Both the position numbers and the translations under genes were made by a program. Below the pieces are notes generated by a model. It saw only the letters and a program-made list of their open reading frames with translations. It did no database searches and was not told where the DNA came from. Positions 22,301-33,061 of a stretch of DNA of 64,000 nucleotides are shown piece by piece. Position 1 is the first letter of the stretch. Each line of letters starts with the position of its first letter. Source of the stretch: Myrica gale (Eukaryota; Streptophyta; Magnoliopsida; Fagales; Myricaceae); contig OZ005617.1 in assembly GCA_963930655.1 (NCBI GenBank), positions 19,394,068 to 19,458,067 of the forward strand, given 5' to 3'.

Positions 22301-24444
22301 AAATCAAACTCTGAATTTATTATGCAATAATCGTTCAATTTCACATGCCCTGAAGACTGCATTTGTATTGAAAACTGAACTTTTTAGAACCAAAATTACC
22401 TTGTGGAAGTTGAGATTGTCATTGAAGGGAACTATGGAGTTGATCCACCAATGCTTGCGAAGCCTTGTAATTGTGTTTCGGCAAACGGGAAGGAGAATGA
22501 GAGCCATGTTCAGCTTCAGGGTCTCCGCGGCTCCCTTGGCAGTTGAGAGGCAGTAGCCCAGGACTTGGAAAGCTGCTCTATCTCTGTACTGAATGAATTT
22601 CCACGCAAAGAGCACAGAGCACACAGCCAACCAAAGCAACACTATCCATGCACGTCGCCAATAGGATCGAAATAGAACTTCGGCCTTTGACAATGGCTCT
22701 TGAAACAGCTCCTTTTCAATCCGAGAAGGAGTGAATGATAATTTGCTTGAAACTGTGGCCTTTGAGAAGCACAGTTGGAAGAGATTCCCAAATTGAGATG
22801 GCTGCACATTTATAAACGAAATGGTACCTTATTAGAATTTACACAATATGTGAAAGGTGAGTCTAACTCAACTCCAAAAGACGCCTTGAGGAGTGAGGGA
22901 TGCCACAACCTTATAAGGAGCACATTGACTATTTTCTTTAGCAATGTGGGACTTCCAACACGCCCCCTCACGTGTGGCGGGAGGACATCCAAGCCAACAC
23001 GTGGAAACGGGTGACGGTGGACCACAAACTAGAAATTTTGCACTGATACCATATTAAAATTTACACAATATGTGAAAGGTGAGCCTAACTCAACTCCAAA
23101 AGACGCCTTGAGGAGTGAGGGATGTCACAACCTTATAAGGAGCACATTGACTAGTTTCTTTAGCAATGTGAGACTTCCAACATACCTCAATATATATTAA
23201 TCAATTCAAATGTGTTCAAACTTCTAATCCCAATCGTTTTGAATTGAAATGGTACCTCAATGAACCCACGGTTTTCAGTGTCAAGCTCTTCCATGATCAA
23301 AGTGGCATAGTTTTCTGCTTCATGGGTCAACGACAACTTATTTGTAGAAGCACTTAACAAAATGGTCTGTTCAAAAGTGGGCAAATCAAAGTACCATGAG
23401 ACCAAACAACTCGTATAAAGTAATAACTCAGAGAACAGAAAGGCATCATTTGGTGATGAAGTGCTTCCATGGTATAACCTGCTTAATATCCATCTCAGTA
23501 ACCCTTCCATCCATGTCTCTGTCGCACCTGCAATATATATAAAACTTGTAAGATATTTTAAAAACCGAAAAATAGTAGCTTTTCAAACTATATATAGATA
23601 TTTTAAGACAATTAATATATAATGGAAAATAATAAAAAGATTCGTTACAAGTCAAAGAAAATTCTTATTCTTGAATTGAAGCTGGGATCCACCATGCGAC
23701 GCCAGAGACAGTGAAGCTCGCATTTTGTCATCTGAATTTTCCAATCCATCCTTCCTCTTAGTGCCCTTAGTAGTTCCGCTGCAAATTCTGGGGATTCTTG
23801 CATTCCTATCAAGGAAAATATTGGAAAATATAATCTAAGAAACTAAATTTATCTCTTTCTATGAGCTTAACTTTTGAAAGAGTTAGAAATTTAATGGAAA
23901 ATTTGGAAAAAAAAGTTGCTTAGTTTTGCAAGATAAACCATTTAATTTGGTTATTTTGCATTAAAAAACTACCTATATCTTATGGGAACTCTATTTATAC
24001 ATATACATATATATATTTTTCTACTTCAGTGGAAAAATACGCGACCCTGAAATTTCATTGATTCTCACCTATACAGAAACCGAAATCCGACCATTTCACC
24101 TCCGCTTCGAAGCCATTATTCTCAGTGGAGGCCAGCAGGTTGAACCGTTCCTCCACATCCTTCCATTCCAACCCACCGTTGCCCATGATGTCAATAGGAC
24201 TCATGAGCCCTTCAATGTCTGACTTGGCCATGGACACCTCTCCATTTTCCCGCAACTGGATCCTATTATGTGTTGGTCCGGTTCCATGATGCTCGGTTTG
24301 GACCGGAGAGAAAGCAGAAGAAACAATACTAGCACTGCAAGAAGATACAGCAGAGGACGATGATGAGGTCGACGACGACGACGATAGTGAACGCATCGAG
24401 ACATCGGGCTCTTGCGGGATTTGGAACTCTATATTCATCTCCAT
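19376..24444 (-). CDS. RBOH: Respiratory burst oxidase homologue (plant NADPH oxidase), 794 aa
   Basis: Plasma-membrane enzyme that passes electrons from cytosolic NADPH via FAD and two hemes to apoplastic O2, producing superoxide. Fourteen exons with a continuous frame: 24444-24069, 23805-23649, 23527-23479, 23366-23256, 22801-22400, 22217-21831, 21610-21515, 21372-21257, 21013-20911, 20814-20647, 20522-20421, 20315-20187, 20084-20006, 19485-19376 (TAG). Residues 1-60 are Ser-rich. A canonical EF-hand loop [12 protein letters not shown] lies at 180-191; a second, weaker one (DTENRGFIE) sits at about 223. Candidate heme histidines are in [14 protein letters not shown] (376-389) and [17 protein letters not shown] (465-481). 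HPFSLTSAP (566-574) is the FAD motif; DGPYGA (614-619), GLGIGATP (634-641) and VFYCG (760-764) bind NADPH. The end FHKENY matches the family's usual FHKENF. At 794 aa it is shorter than most RBOHs (840-950), mainly N-terminally. The exon 11 acceptor is the least certain. The subfamily letter cannot be assigned. Confidence 0.93.
19593..19918. mobile_element. Inverted-repeat MITE in the last RBOH intron
   Basis: The left arm GGCTTAATTACC...AAGTCCCTGG... and the right arm (reverse complement beginning AAGCTTAATTACTGATATAG, then TCAGTCCCTATG) pair imperfectly over about 120 bp around a centre near 19750. It lies in the intron between exons 13 and 14 (19486-20005). The AGTCCC/GGGACT words recall families B and D in this window but the element is not the same. 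Confidence 0.6.
22830..23182 (-). mobile_element. TRIM retrotransposon in RBOH intron 4 (353 bp)
   Basis: Two 131-bp LTRs, 22830-22960 and 23052-23182, differ at only a few positions. The 5-bp duplication TACCT is perfect (22825-22829 and 23183-23187). Read on the minus strand the LTR starts TGTTGGAAGTC(T/C)CACATTG and the upstream copy is followed directly by TGGTATCAGTGC, a tRNA-Met-type primer-binding site. A purine tract (GTGAGGGGGCG) precedes the second LTR. The internal region is 91 bp. It is in the same orientation as the host gene. Confidence 0.93.
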
Positions 24445-27406
24445 TGTTGGGACTTGGGTACCTTACTGTTTGTCAAATTTTGATGGAAAATGTGGAGTTT
24501 TCTTTGCTCTCTTGACAAAAGAGGAGGACTAGACGCCGTGCATGCAATGCTAAAACGTGTTTCCTTTCAGGGGAGGAAGATGAATATGTCTTTTAGAATC
24601 AAGACTCAATGGATGCATGAATGTTTGATATATGGAGGGAGGAGGGGTGGCATTTTAGTTTCTTGACAAGTTATTAGCTAGAGATTATTTGTTTCTTTCC
24701 ATATAATTTGATGTTTATTAATTTTTGGTCGGAATTCTCTGGCTCTGGGTGGTTGAGTATGGATTGGGAAGAAAAGTTGGCATGTGTTCTGGCAAGAATA
24801 TTTTGTCTAGTTGATTTGGTAAATATGGTCATGTATAAGACAAGGAAGTTAAGCAAGAGAGGTTTTGTTGGACTCCAGTGGACAGAGTAAGAGAGAAGGA
24901 CTAGTGAGAGCAGGTGAGGTACGGGAGAAACGCACGAAAATATATAGGACGTGAAATTGAGAGAGACAGAGATAACTTGCAAATAAGGCCATGTTTTCCA
25001 TCACCCGAAAGAAAAGCGGGTGGGTCATAATCTCATGCAAGAAAGTAAGAGAAGAATGTCTAACAAAAGATCTCTCTCTCTCTCTCTCTACCCGTCTCTC
25101 TCCCTCTCCTTCTCGATGTTCATACTGAACTCTGAAGAGACATTCATGCATCCTATATCTGGCTACTGTGGATCCAAAAAACTGGGGGCAGGAATAGAAA
25201 AGGCCTGATCTTTTGATCAACTACGTATCTCAATTTTTTTTGTGTGAAAAGATTATGTCGGTAGATTTAAAGGTTTCATTCCGGGTTGATCTATTTTGTG
25301 TGTGAAAGTTGAGTTCCGTTCTAAGCATGCTGCATACCTCTCCATATTCGTCGTATTCTTACTTCCAAGCTAGCTTGTTGCATTTGCATTGAGATATCAA
25401 TGCATTACTTAGGGGATTGCACGCTCATTGGGTGTGATCTGTGTGAAAATATAATGGCTGAGCTTTTTTTTCCTTGCTAATTACCAAGACAAGTTGATAA
25501 TACGTCAGCTGACAGACAGAAATTGACCAGAAACTGCAAAATCATGTTAGTTAACCCCTGTTAAATCTGTAAAGCTGTTTCCGAAACTAGAGATGACATA
25601 TTCAACTCACACAGAAAGTGACTAAAAATGCACATCATTCGATTAGCCCCTCTGAATTTGTCAAGCTAGCTGCGTTAGCACAATGATAGAAAAACATCAA
25701 ATGGATGCGGTGACAAGATTTATGGCAACTAATAGCTACTTAAACGTAGGAAAACAGAGTGGTGGCAAAACCAAAGGCGCCTCGCTATTGCGACTCTTGA
25801 TATCCATAGAAAATCTGCCTCTCCGGTAGATATTGAACTTAAGCGCGTGCGTGTATTTCAAGAATGTTCAGAAAGACCTCTTCTGCGGACTAGAAAGCCG
25901 AGTCTCCATGTACTTTTGTTCTGGGTACAAATTTCGCCTGTTCGAATTCTATCATTCCTACCTATTTCTTCTCCTTTGGGCAGCAGCATTGACAGAATAT
26001 TAAAGAATTGCAATTGAAAAAGATCGACGAAAAGTGCTGACAAATAAAGGAGAATCTAATTCTGATAGGTTGGTGTTCATTTAAGAATATATGTCGATCC
26101 TGCTCATAGAAAGACGAGTCAAAGAAGAACTTGAAATAAGGAAATTATATAAAAGTTCCCCAAGAAGCACAAAGGCATATACTTTTGCTTCTATTTTATA
26201 AAGCCTAAACAGCCTCTTGCATAGCTTTTACACAAGTTGGAAGCTGCCAAATGCACCATTAAAAATACAGCAAAAGCAAATTAGCGACGAGACATGTAAT
26301 ACTTCCCAGAAAAATTTGTTAACTATGTATGTAGATACTATTCCTTACACAGAAAGACAACACACCATGTATATGCAAATAAAATATAAGTAAAGTGGTT
26401 CCCCTCGACTTTCAGGACAAAATGTTTGGTTTTCTTTTTTCCCTGGTAGGTAAAACAACTACCTCTGCACTATTAAGCTGTAATTCAACGTACCCTTCAA
26501 TTATCATAGAGAAATCCCAGCTCATTGAATCTCTCGCTGAAGTAATTCCCTAAAGAGAATATAAATAATTTTTGCCCATAGGTATAAAGTAGCTGTTTTG
26601 CAATCTGGGGCTTAAACAAACAATATTGCGTAGTGGGATAGATGTTATGCAAGTTGGAAAGGAATAATTCGTAATAGGAATATTATATCGTGATTATGCT
26701 AAATAAAAACCTACTTGGTTGGAAATGATAGGGCCTACGTCACAGGAAATTACAGAGCAATAGGCAGCCTAGGAAACCAGTTGCCAGAAGCAGAAAGATC
26801 AAAGAAGGAAAAGGAAAGGTTGGAGAAAATTGTTAAGTAGAACTCTTTTGGCAAATAGCTATATGTAATACCCCTTACTTTTCTCAAATGATTGCTACAG
26901 TGCCATTTTTTTCTCTGCTCTTTTCATTAGGAGTTTTTTTCTTTTCAACGATTTATAGTCAACTATTCTGAAGGTCATTTATAAGATCATTTAAGTTTGG
27001 GATTGTTTAACTTATTCAGACCACAAGCTTAACTTTTTCTCCCTAGTGCTTACTTCTTTTCGGATTTCGTCTTCTAGCTTCCCAGGCCCCAGTGGAGGGT
27101 CTGGTGTTTTATTTTTAACGACTGTAACTTGGGGATCTGGTACTTATTCCACGTTTTATGGTTGTTTTTTTCTCTTTCCTTCCCCTTTCATTGCCGTCAA
27201 AATGTACTTATATTAGTTCTGTATGAGCGTTTATTCACTTAAAATGTTGGTTTTGAATAAAGGGGTAGTTGTGTTTTTGTTGAATTAATGCCTATAGTTT
27301 GGTGTACAATCGTTTATGCTTGTTTTAGTACAACAGCATCTGTAGTAAAGATTGCTTTTATATCGAATACTTCTTATTTTTATGATTTAATGTAACAGAC
27401 AATCCG
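24445..27406. other. Divergent intergenic region between RBOH and the first PSP gene
   Basis: About 3 kb. It should contain the RBOH promoter on the left and, on the right, the PSP promoter and a 5' UTR exon near 26740-26850: the stretch with GCCAGAAGCAG and GAAAAGGAAAGGTTGGAG is conserved upstream of the second PSP copy around 32350-32420. A short CT microsatellite lies at 25071-25090. No other coding sequence recognised. Confidence 0.5.
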
Positions 27407-30400
27407 ATGGAACGGTTGGAGATTAACCAGTCTCCTCAATTATTGAAATCAACTGATGCTCCGGTTCAACCATTGCCAGCATCAAAGTTGGGCCACTTCA
27501 AGAACACTCTGCCATCCAAAGGTTTTCAAGCAACCAATCTTTCTTCTTCTTCTTTTTTTTTTCTGAAAAGTGAAGAAGAAATTAATTTAGTTCTGAACTT
27601 AGTGTACTTTCTGATTCAGTTGAGTCCCTTGATTCAGTCCTATATCTACAGTTTATGTTCCAAGATTGGAGTTGACTTCCTAGATATCAACTTCAGAGCT
27701 TGTGATAATGGATCATTAAGCGATTTACATATACACTGTGTAATTTTTTTAATGCTAGTTTTGACATTTTAGAATGATGTTTATGTGCTTGATGGATGCC
27801 ATCTTATATTTATAGATGTTCTTGAGTTATGGAGAAATGCCAATGTGGTGTGCTTTGATGTGGATGGCACGGTGTGTCTGGGTGACGGCCTCAATGATCT
27901 TGCAGAATTCTGTGGAGAGGGAAAGGCTGTTGCGGAATGGACTTCTAGGTTGCATGCCCCTCGATTATTTAGAACTACTACAAATGGTTTGGTGTTAATG
28001 CCTATGCCTGATTCTTGTTTTGGATTTTGCTAGAGCAATGAGTGGTTCTGTAACTTTGGAGGAGGCCTTGGCTGCTAGACTATCGTTGTTCAATCCTTCC
28101 TTTGCCCAAGTCCAGGACTTTCTTGAAAAGAGAACTCTAAGGTGTCAGTGCTTTCTTTTAGTATCTTGAGCACTTTTTTTACTGTTCTTTACTTTATAAG
28201 AGGGGACTGTTTTTAGTCTATGAAAATCTTGAAATCTGCGCTAATCTTTACACAGCGTCTGAAGCCAATTTTTATTTCTAGGATTTGTTCACTTTGAATA
28301 AACAAGTACTGAATCTGTTCTTGAATGGCTCCCAACAACAAAGGATATACACTGTGCCAATTAAAACATTTCCTGTTCTTGCTAGTTTGACTAAGTGGTG
28401 CCCCTTAGGCAAACAATACAACCAACTACAACACAGCCATGCAGGCTTTTCGTACTCTTTGAATATTAAGTTATCAAATCATACTGGAAGAGATTTTTGT
28501 AGTCATCATTTTAATATCTGTACCGTTTCCAACTATGTCGAATGACTCTTTTCAGGCCATCTGATGCAAGTTTTGTACTTCAGTTCTATGATATCGCTTC
28601 TGAAATTTTCTGCCCCTTCCAGGGAGTGAGTTGGTGAATTATTATTACTACTAGTGCTGATTAGCTGAGTTGTAACTTTCACCAGTACAATCATCAGTCT
28701 TAGATCAAGTGTTAAGATCATGAAGCATGGGAATTGAAATGGTGGAGTTAAGGCCTGTCAAGATACCACCATTATTGATTTCCACTATGGTGGATGCTAT
28801 TATAATTTTTGTCCCAACTGTAAATATAACTATATTGACTAATATCATCAAAGAAAAATCTCTGAGTTGCAGATATAATGTAGACATTTGTAGAGGGGCA
28901 GAAAACAAATAAACTGTCATAGTTTTTTATAGCAAATAACAAGAAAGCTTCTATAACTTTGTAAATAGCATACATTTATAGGTGACTTCTCTTTTTGTCT
29001 GTTGTCAATTTTTCCTTTCTCTAGCAACTCCATTATCATCAAGGAACACTAGTTGAGTTTGATTTTGACTAGGACACCGTTCAACATTTCTCTTCTGATA
29101 TGTAGGCTTTCTCCTGGCATAGAAGAGTTGGTCAAGAAGCTGAAGGCAAATAATACCACCATTTACCTGATCTCTGGAGGCTTTCGTGAAATGATCAATG
29201 TACGCTTTCAAATTAGGCAATGAGTATCTGTTGTTTCTTTATTGTTTTCCTTGAAGCATTCATCGAAGAATAGTTACATACATAAATTCATATACATGCA
29301 TACATATATATTTTATATAAACATGGGAAAAACATTCAATTTCTTCATTTAATGGAATAGGGATTGTGGGTTGCCGATCTTAGGGAACTGGAGCCTACTA
29401 TTGTCTTCCAGCACTGTGGAGAACATATGTTTCAAGTCAAGGCACATGGTGGACTCTTTACAAGAATTTATCAAGATAAAGAAACATGTTTTTGGATGGC
29501 TTACATAATTTCAAATGCTTAGACGGTTAAGTCATTTGTGACCTGGCATCCCAATAGTTATAGCCCCTGAGAAGAGCAAAAGTTAAAATATTGCATGCTG
29601 AGAAGAATATTTAAGAAATTAATGTGGCCTTGCCCCTTTAATGCCTAAACTTCAATGCCTTAAACTTCAAACACTTTGAAATTTAAGTTATTCTCTGACC
29701 TGACATATCCTTAGTAAAAAGATTTGTAGAATCTTCTGTTTCGGTGGGATTCAGCATATAGCATCTATTTCTGCTTTAAATTGGAGAATAGATCGAAATG
29801 CCAACATTACGCTTTCCAATTATTGATTAAACACTATCCTTTGAAGCCTGTGGCAACAATTCTAGGGATTCCAACCGAAAACATTTTTGCAAATCAATTT
29901 CTATTTGGAACTTCTGGCGAGTTTATGGGGTTTGACACCAACCAGCCTACTTCAAGAAGTGGAGGAAAAGCCACAGTCATCCAACAGATTAGGAAGGCAT
30001 GTCTCTTATCTGTTTGTTTAGTATTTGGTTGTTGGTCAAGTTGCTTGAAGCTAATGGACTTTTGTTTTCCAGGCTCGTGGAAACGAGGCAATAGTGATGG
30101 TTGGGGATGGTGCTACTGATCTTGAGGTAAGTGAACTCATCCACACTTCAAAACTGTGTATTTGTAGCAGTTTTTTTTCAATTTTCCATCAGTTAGCTTG
30201 TGAAGTACCTGATGTTTCTGTTCCACTAGTTGTCACACTCCAGCATGTACTTGCCCAAGGAAATGTTTTTGATCCTCAGCCTGGACTTAGATAACAGATT
30301 TTGAGATATGTCTCAAAAGTTGTGTTAGTATAGACTGCTGCAATGATTGGGGAGGAAGGGGAAAAAAGAAAATAGAGAAAAAAAAAGCCAATAAAACCTG

Positions 30401-30637
30401 CAATGGTCTCTCAATCAAGTCAACTACTTGCATTGTAGGAACTTCCAAATTTTTAATTTGTCCTGGATTATCTTCTAATGAGACCTTTCTTGTTCTGTTT
30501 ATTTATTCTAGGCTCGTACACCAGAAGGTGCAGACTTTTTTATTTGCTATGCTGGTTTCCAACTTCGAGAAGCTGTTGCAGCACAAGCTGATTGGTTGGT
30601 TTTCAGTTTTGAAGATCTGACAAATTCCTTGGAATAG
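27407..30637 (+). CDS. Phosphoserine phosphatase-like protein, copy 1 (259 aa, diverged)
   Basis: HAD-family phosphatase; the family removes phosphate from 3-phosphoserine, the last step of the phosphorylated serine pathway in plastids. Seven exons: 27407-27521, 27816-27948, 28034-28141, 29106-29199, 29847-29996, 30073-30126, 30512-30637 (TAG). HAD motif I reads FDVDGTVCLGDG (nucleophile D53, acid/base D55), motif II LISGG, then SGGKA, and motif III GDGATDLE. Compared with copy 2 and the family norm DVDST-x3-DEG, it has S56G and the substrate-binding Glu replaced by Asp (62). The N-terminal extension holding the transit peptide is about 35 residues shorter, so plastid import is doubtful. Intron 5 begins GC (29997) instead of GT. 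The frame is intact throughout, so the gene may be expressed with altered activity or location, or be at an early stage of decay. The start is the first ATG after a conserved AACAG acceptor. Confidence 0.8.
29997..29998 (+). other. Non-canonical GC splice donor
   Basis: Exon 5 of PSP copy 1 ends AGGAAG followed by GCATGT, whereas copy 2 has AGGAAG followed by GTAGGT at the same place (36075). GC-AG introns make up about 1% of plant introns and are spliced by the major spliceosome. Confidence 0.75.
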
Positions 30638-33061
30638 CTTGTGGTCCTCTGAGCACCACTAATTTTGTTTATTTTTCTTGTTTGCTATTTTACTAATATA
30701 TTGCTGATTGATTCTTTTGGCTCAATGGTCAGCTGCCTTATAAAAGCTCTCCCCACTATTGGAAGTTTATACATTTGTACTCTTCTGTGATGTGCAACAT
30801 TCTGAGTGAATAAAACAGAGTTACCCTTTGTGTTTGTAAAATTTGATGGAAGATCTTCAATACATCTTCAAGTGGAACTATGTTCTTTGGGTACCTATCA
30901 ATATTCAGCATATTTGTACTTCCTAGCTAACTTGTTGCACCATTGACATGTCCATATGTCACTGAGATGATTAAATTCTAGATTACCAAACTTTCTTTTA
31001 TGCAATCGAAAAACCTATGGATTCATTTGGCAGAGCCAGGAAATTTTGCTCGAGGTTATCCGACAAAAAGACAGACTTTTGGGGGACAAATATGTAGCAA
31101 TCTTTTTTTTTTCTGAGTCATGCCGAAAGGCTCGCATTGAAGGTTAGAACCACAAATAGGAATACAAGGAAATCCTACCTACAATCCGACCTTAACCCGG
31201 TTGTAAAGGAGGACTAGCAGGACCCCCAAAGAGGCCAAAGACTACAAATACTCCGTGCTAACCAAAGGGGACAAATATGAAGCACTCACCTTTGTCTTTC
31301 TCTTCCATGCTTTGGGGGCAGGGGTTAGGCAGCAGTTCTTTGAGGGGCCCTAGCTCAGGCACACCTTGGGTAACACTCATCTAGGGCAGTGACACAAGTA
31401 CTGAAAAATCCTAACCTAGATAAGCATAATGAAACATCAGCAGAAGATTAAAGAATTGCAATTGAAAGAGAACCAACAGATTACCACCATTGCAGAGGAC
31501 CTTCATCCCTTTGTTTCCCATACAAAGAATACACACAACTCCATATGGTGTTAGATGATGATTCCCTTCCTCTTAACTTTTGAATGAAAAGTCAACTCAT
31601 TTAAAGGAAATAGTTCTTCACCTACCCTGTAAATAGACCACTCCTTCAGTGAAGGACACCATTGATCCCTCACAAAGAGGACCCCAGCCTTTAAATTGAA
31701 GGGGAAACCATGTTACACATTCTGGATCATATTTGGAATTTGCATTAACCCACCATAACGATATTTGAACTTCTCCATGAATTTAGGACCAAAAAAAAGG
31801 CTGCTAATACATTATGTTAAGCAATGATTCATTTCTTACCCAAAAAAAAAAACTATTAATTACTTCGGTTGTACATAGGTAGTCTAATGCACAAAGACCA
31901 GGTGCAAAAAATTTCTCTTTTTACCCAAAAAATATTTATTAAATCTCTATTAGTGTACCCAATTTTTTAATTATTGATATATTTTTCTAGACAAATAAAG
32001 ATCAAAAAGATAATCAAAGATTCTCCCTACTTGAAAATAGTTATAGTACAACCAACTTATCAGGACAATGAACAAGAGCCAGCCTAAACGGACCTTCAAA
32101 TCTGATTATAAAATAACCTAACCCGAATCTCACGGAATAATTTGCTTTAGCATCTTGTAATTAAGCTAAAAGGCAAAATTACTTTGTTTTTTAAAATAGA
32201 ATTACTTTGGGTGCAAAAGAATGGGCCCAGAGTAACCGAATACCAGTGGCGGGGTGGTTGTATGGGCACTATAGTAATTTCGACTGTGGAAGTGAGGGAA
32301 CATTCAAAGAGATCCTTCCGCAGCCTGCTTTACCAAACAACAGGAGCTACGTCACACCCCCTTTGCCAGAAGCAGGGAGGGAGATCTAAGAAGAAGGAAA
32401 AGTTGGAGCAGAATTTCTACATTTGCAAAGCTGTTGGTAATTATTTTTGTACTTCTATGATTTCATCTACACCATTCTGAAGATGTGTTTTGTTTGTTTG
32501 TTTCATCTAGTTCTGGGTTATGTCCGTTGGGTTCTCGAGAAAAGGAAAGGTGGGAAACCAAAGAACATTCAGTTTTGTGGTTGTATAATTTTCTCAGAAC
32601 AGAGAAATTCCCTAATGATTAAGTCTTTTTGTTCTTCATTTACCGCTACGAAAGGGGGGAAGGTTCTTGTTTTTTCTTTTCTTTTCAACGATGTTACAGT
32701 CTTGAGGATCTCGAACGTATTATGCAGGTTGTGAATCATTACTGCTTGAGACATTGAAGTTACTAGTTATTCCTTGTTTTATGGTCCTTCTTCTTCTTCG
32801 TCTTCTTCTTGTTCTTTTTCCTCTTCGTCTTCATTTTTGTTTCATTGCTGCCAAGATTATGTAATTCTAGTTCCATGATTTTTTTTCTTAGGTTTGTTCC
32901 CTTAGTTGTTGGTTTTAAATGGGCACTGCGTAATTGTTAGTTTTAAGTGGGTACTTGCGTTTTTGTCGAATTAACCTTTATAGTTTGGTGTGCAAGTTTT
33001 GTAACTTCGTCGCCGTTTCCGTATAGACGTACTTAAAAGTCATTTTTTATTTTCTGATTTG
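30638..33061. other. Region between the two PSP genes
   Basis: Holds the 3' flank of copy 1, a 164-bp retroposon (31103-31266), AT-rich DNA, and from about 32200 the promoter/5' UTR of copy 2, similar to 26700-27400 upstream of copy 1 (CTACGTCAC, GCCAGAAGCAG, GAAGGAAAAG, TTTTCAACGAT). No other gene recognised. Confidence 0.55.
31103..31266 (-). mobile_element. 164-bp poly(A) retroposon with 21-bp target duplication
   Basis: GGGGACAAATATG at 31082 starts a 21-bp stretch that recurs at 31267-31287 with two mismatches. T10 follows the first copy directly (31103-31112), so the element is on the minus strand with a poly(A) tail. Confidence 0.75.

Noticed and set aside
24849-25220. 123-codon minus-strand ORF upstream of RBOH
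   Set aside because: Part of it is a translated GA/CT microsatellite (ERERER-like run); no family motif.
32184-32480. 98-codon plus-strand ORF upstream of PSP copy 2
   Set aside because: It lies in the region similar to the 5' flank of PSP copy 1, where the frame is not conserved; more likely promoter and 5' UTR.
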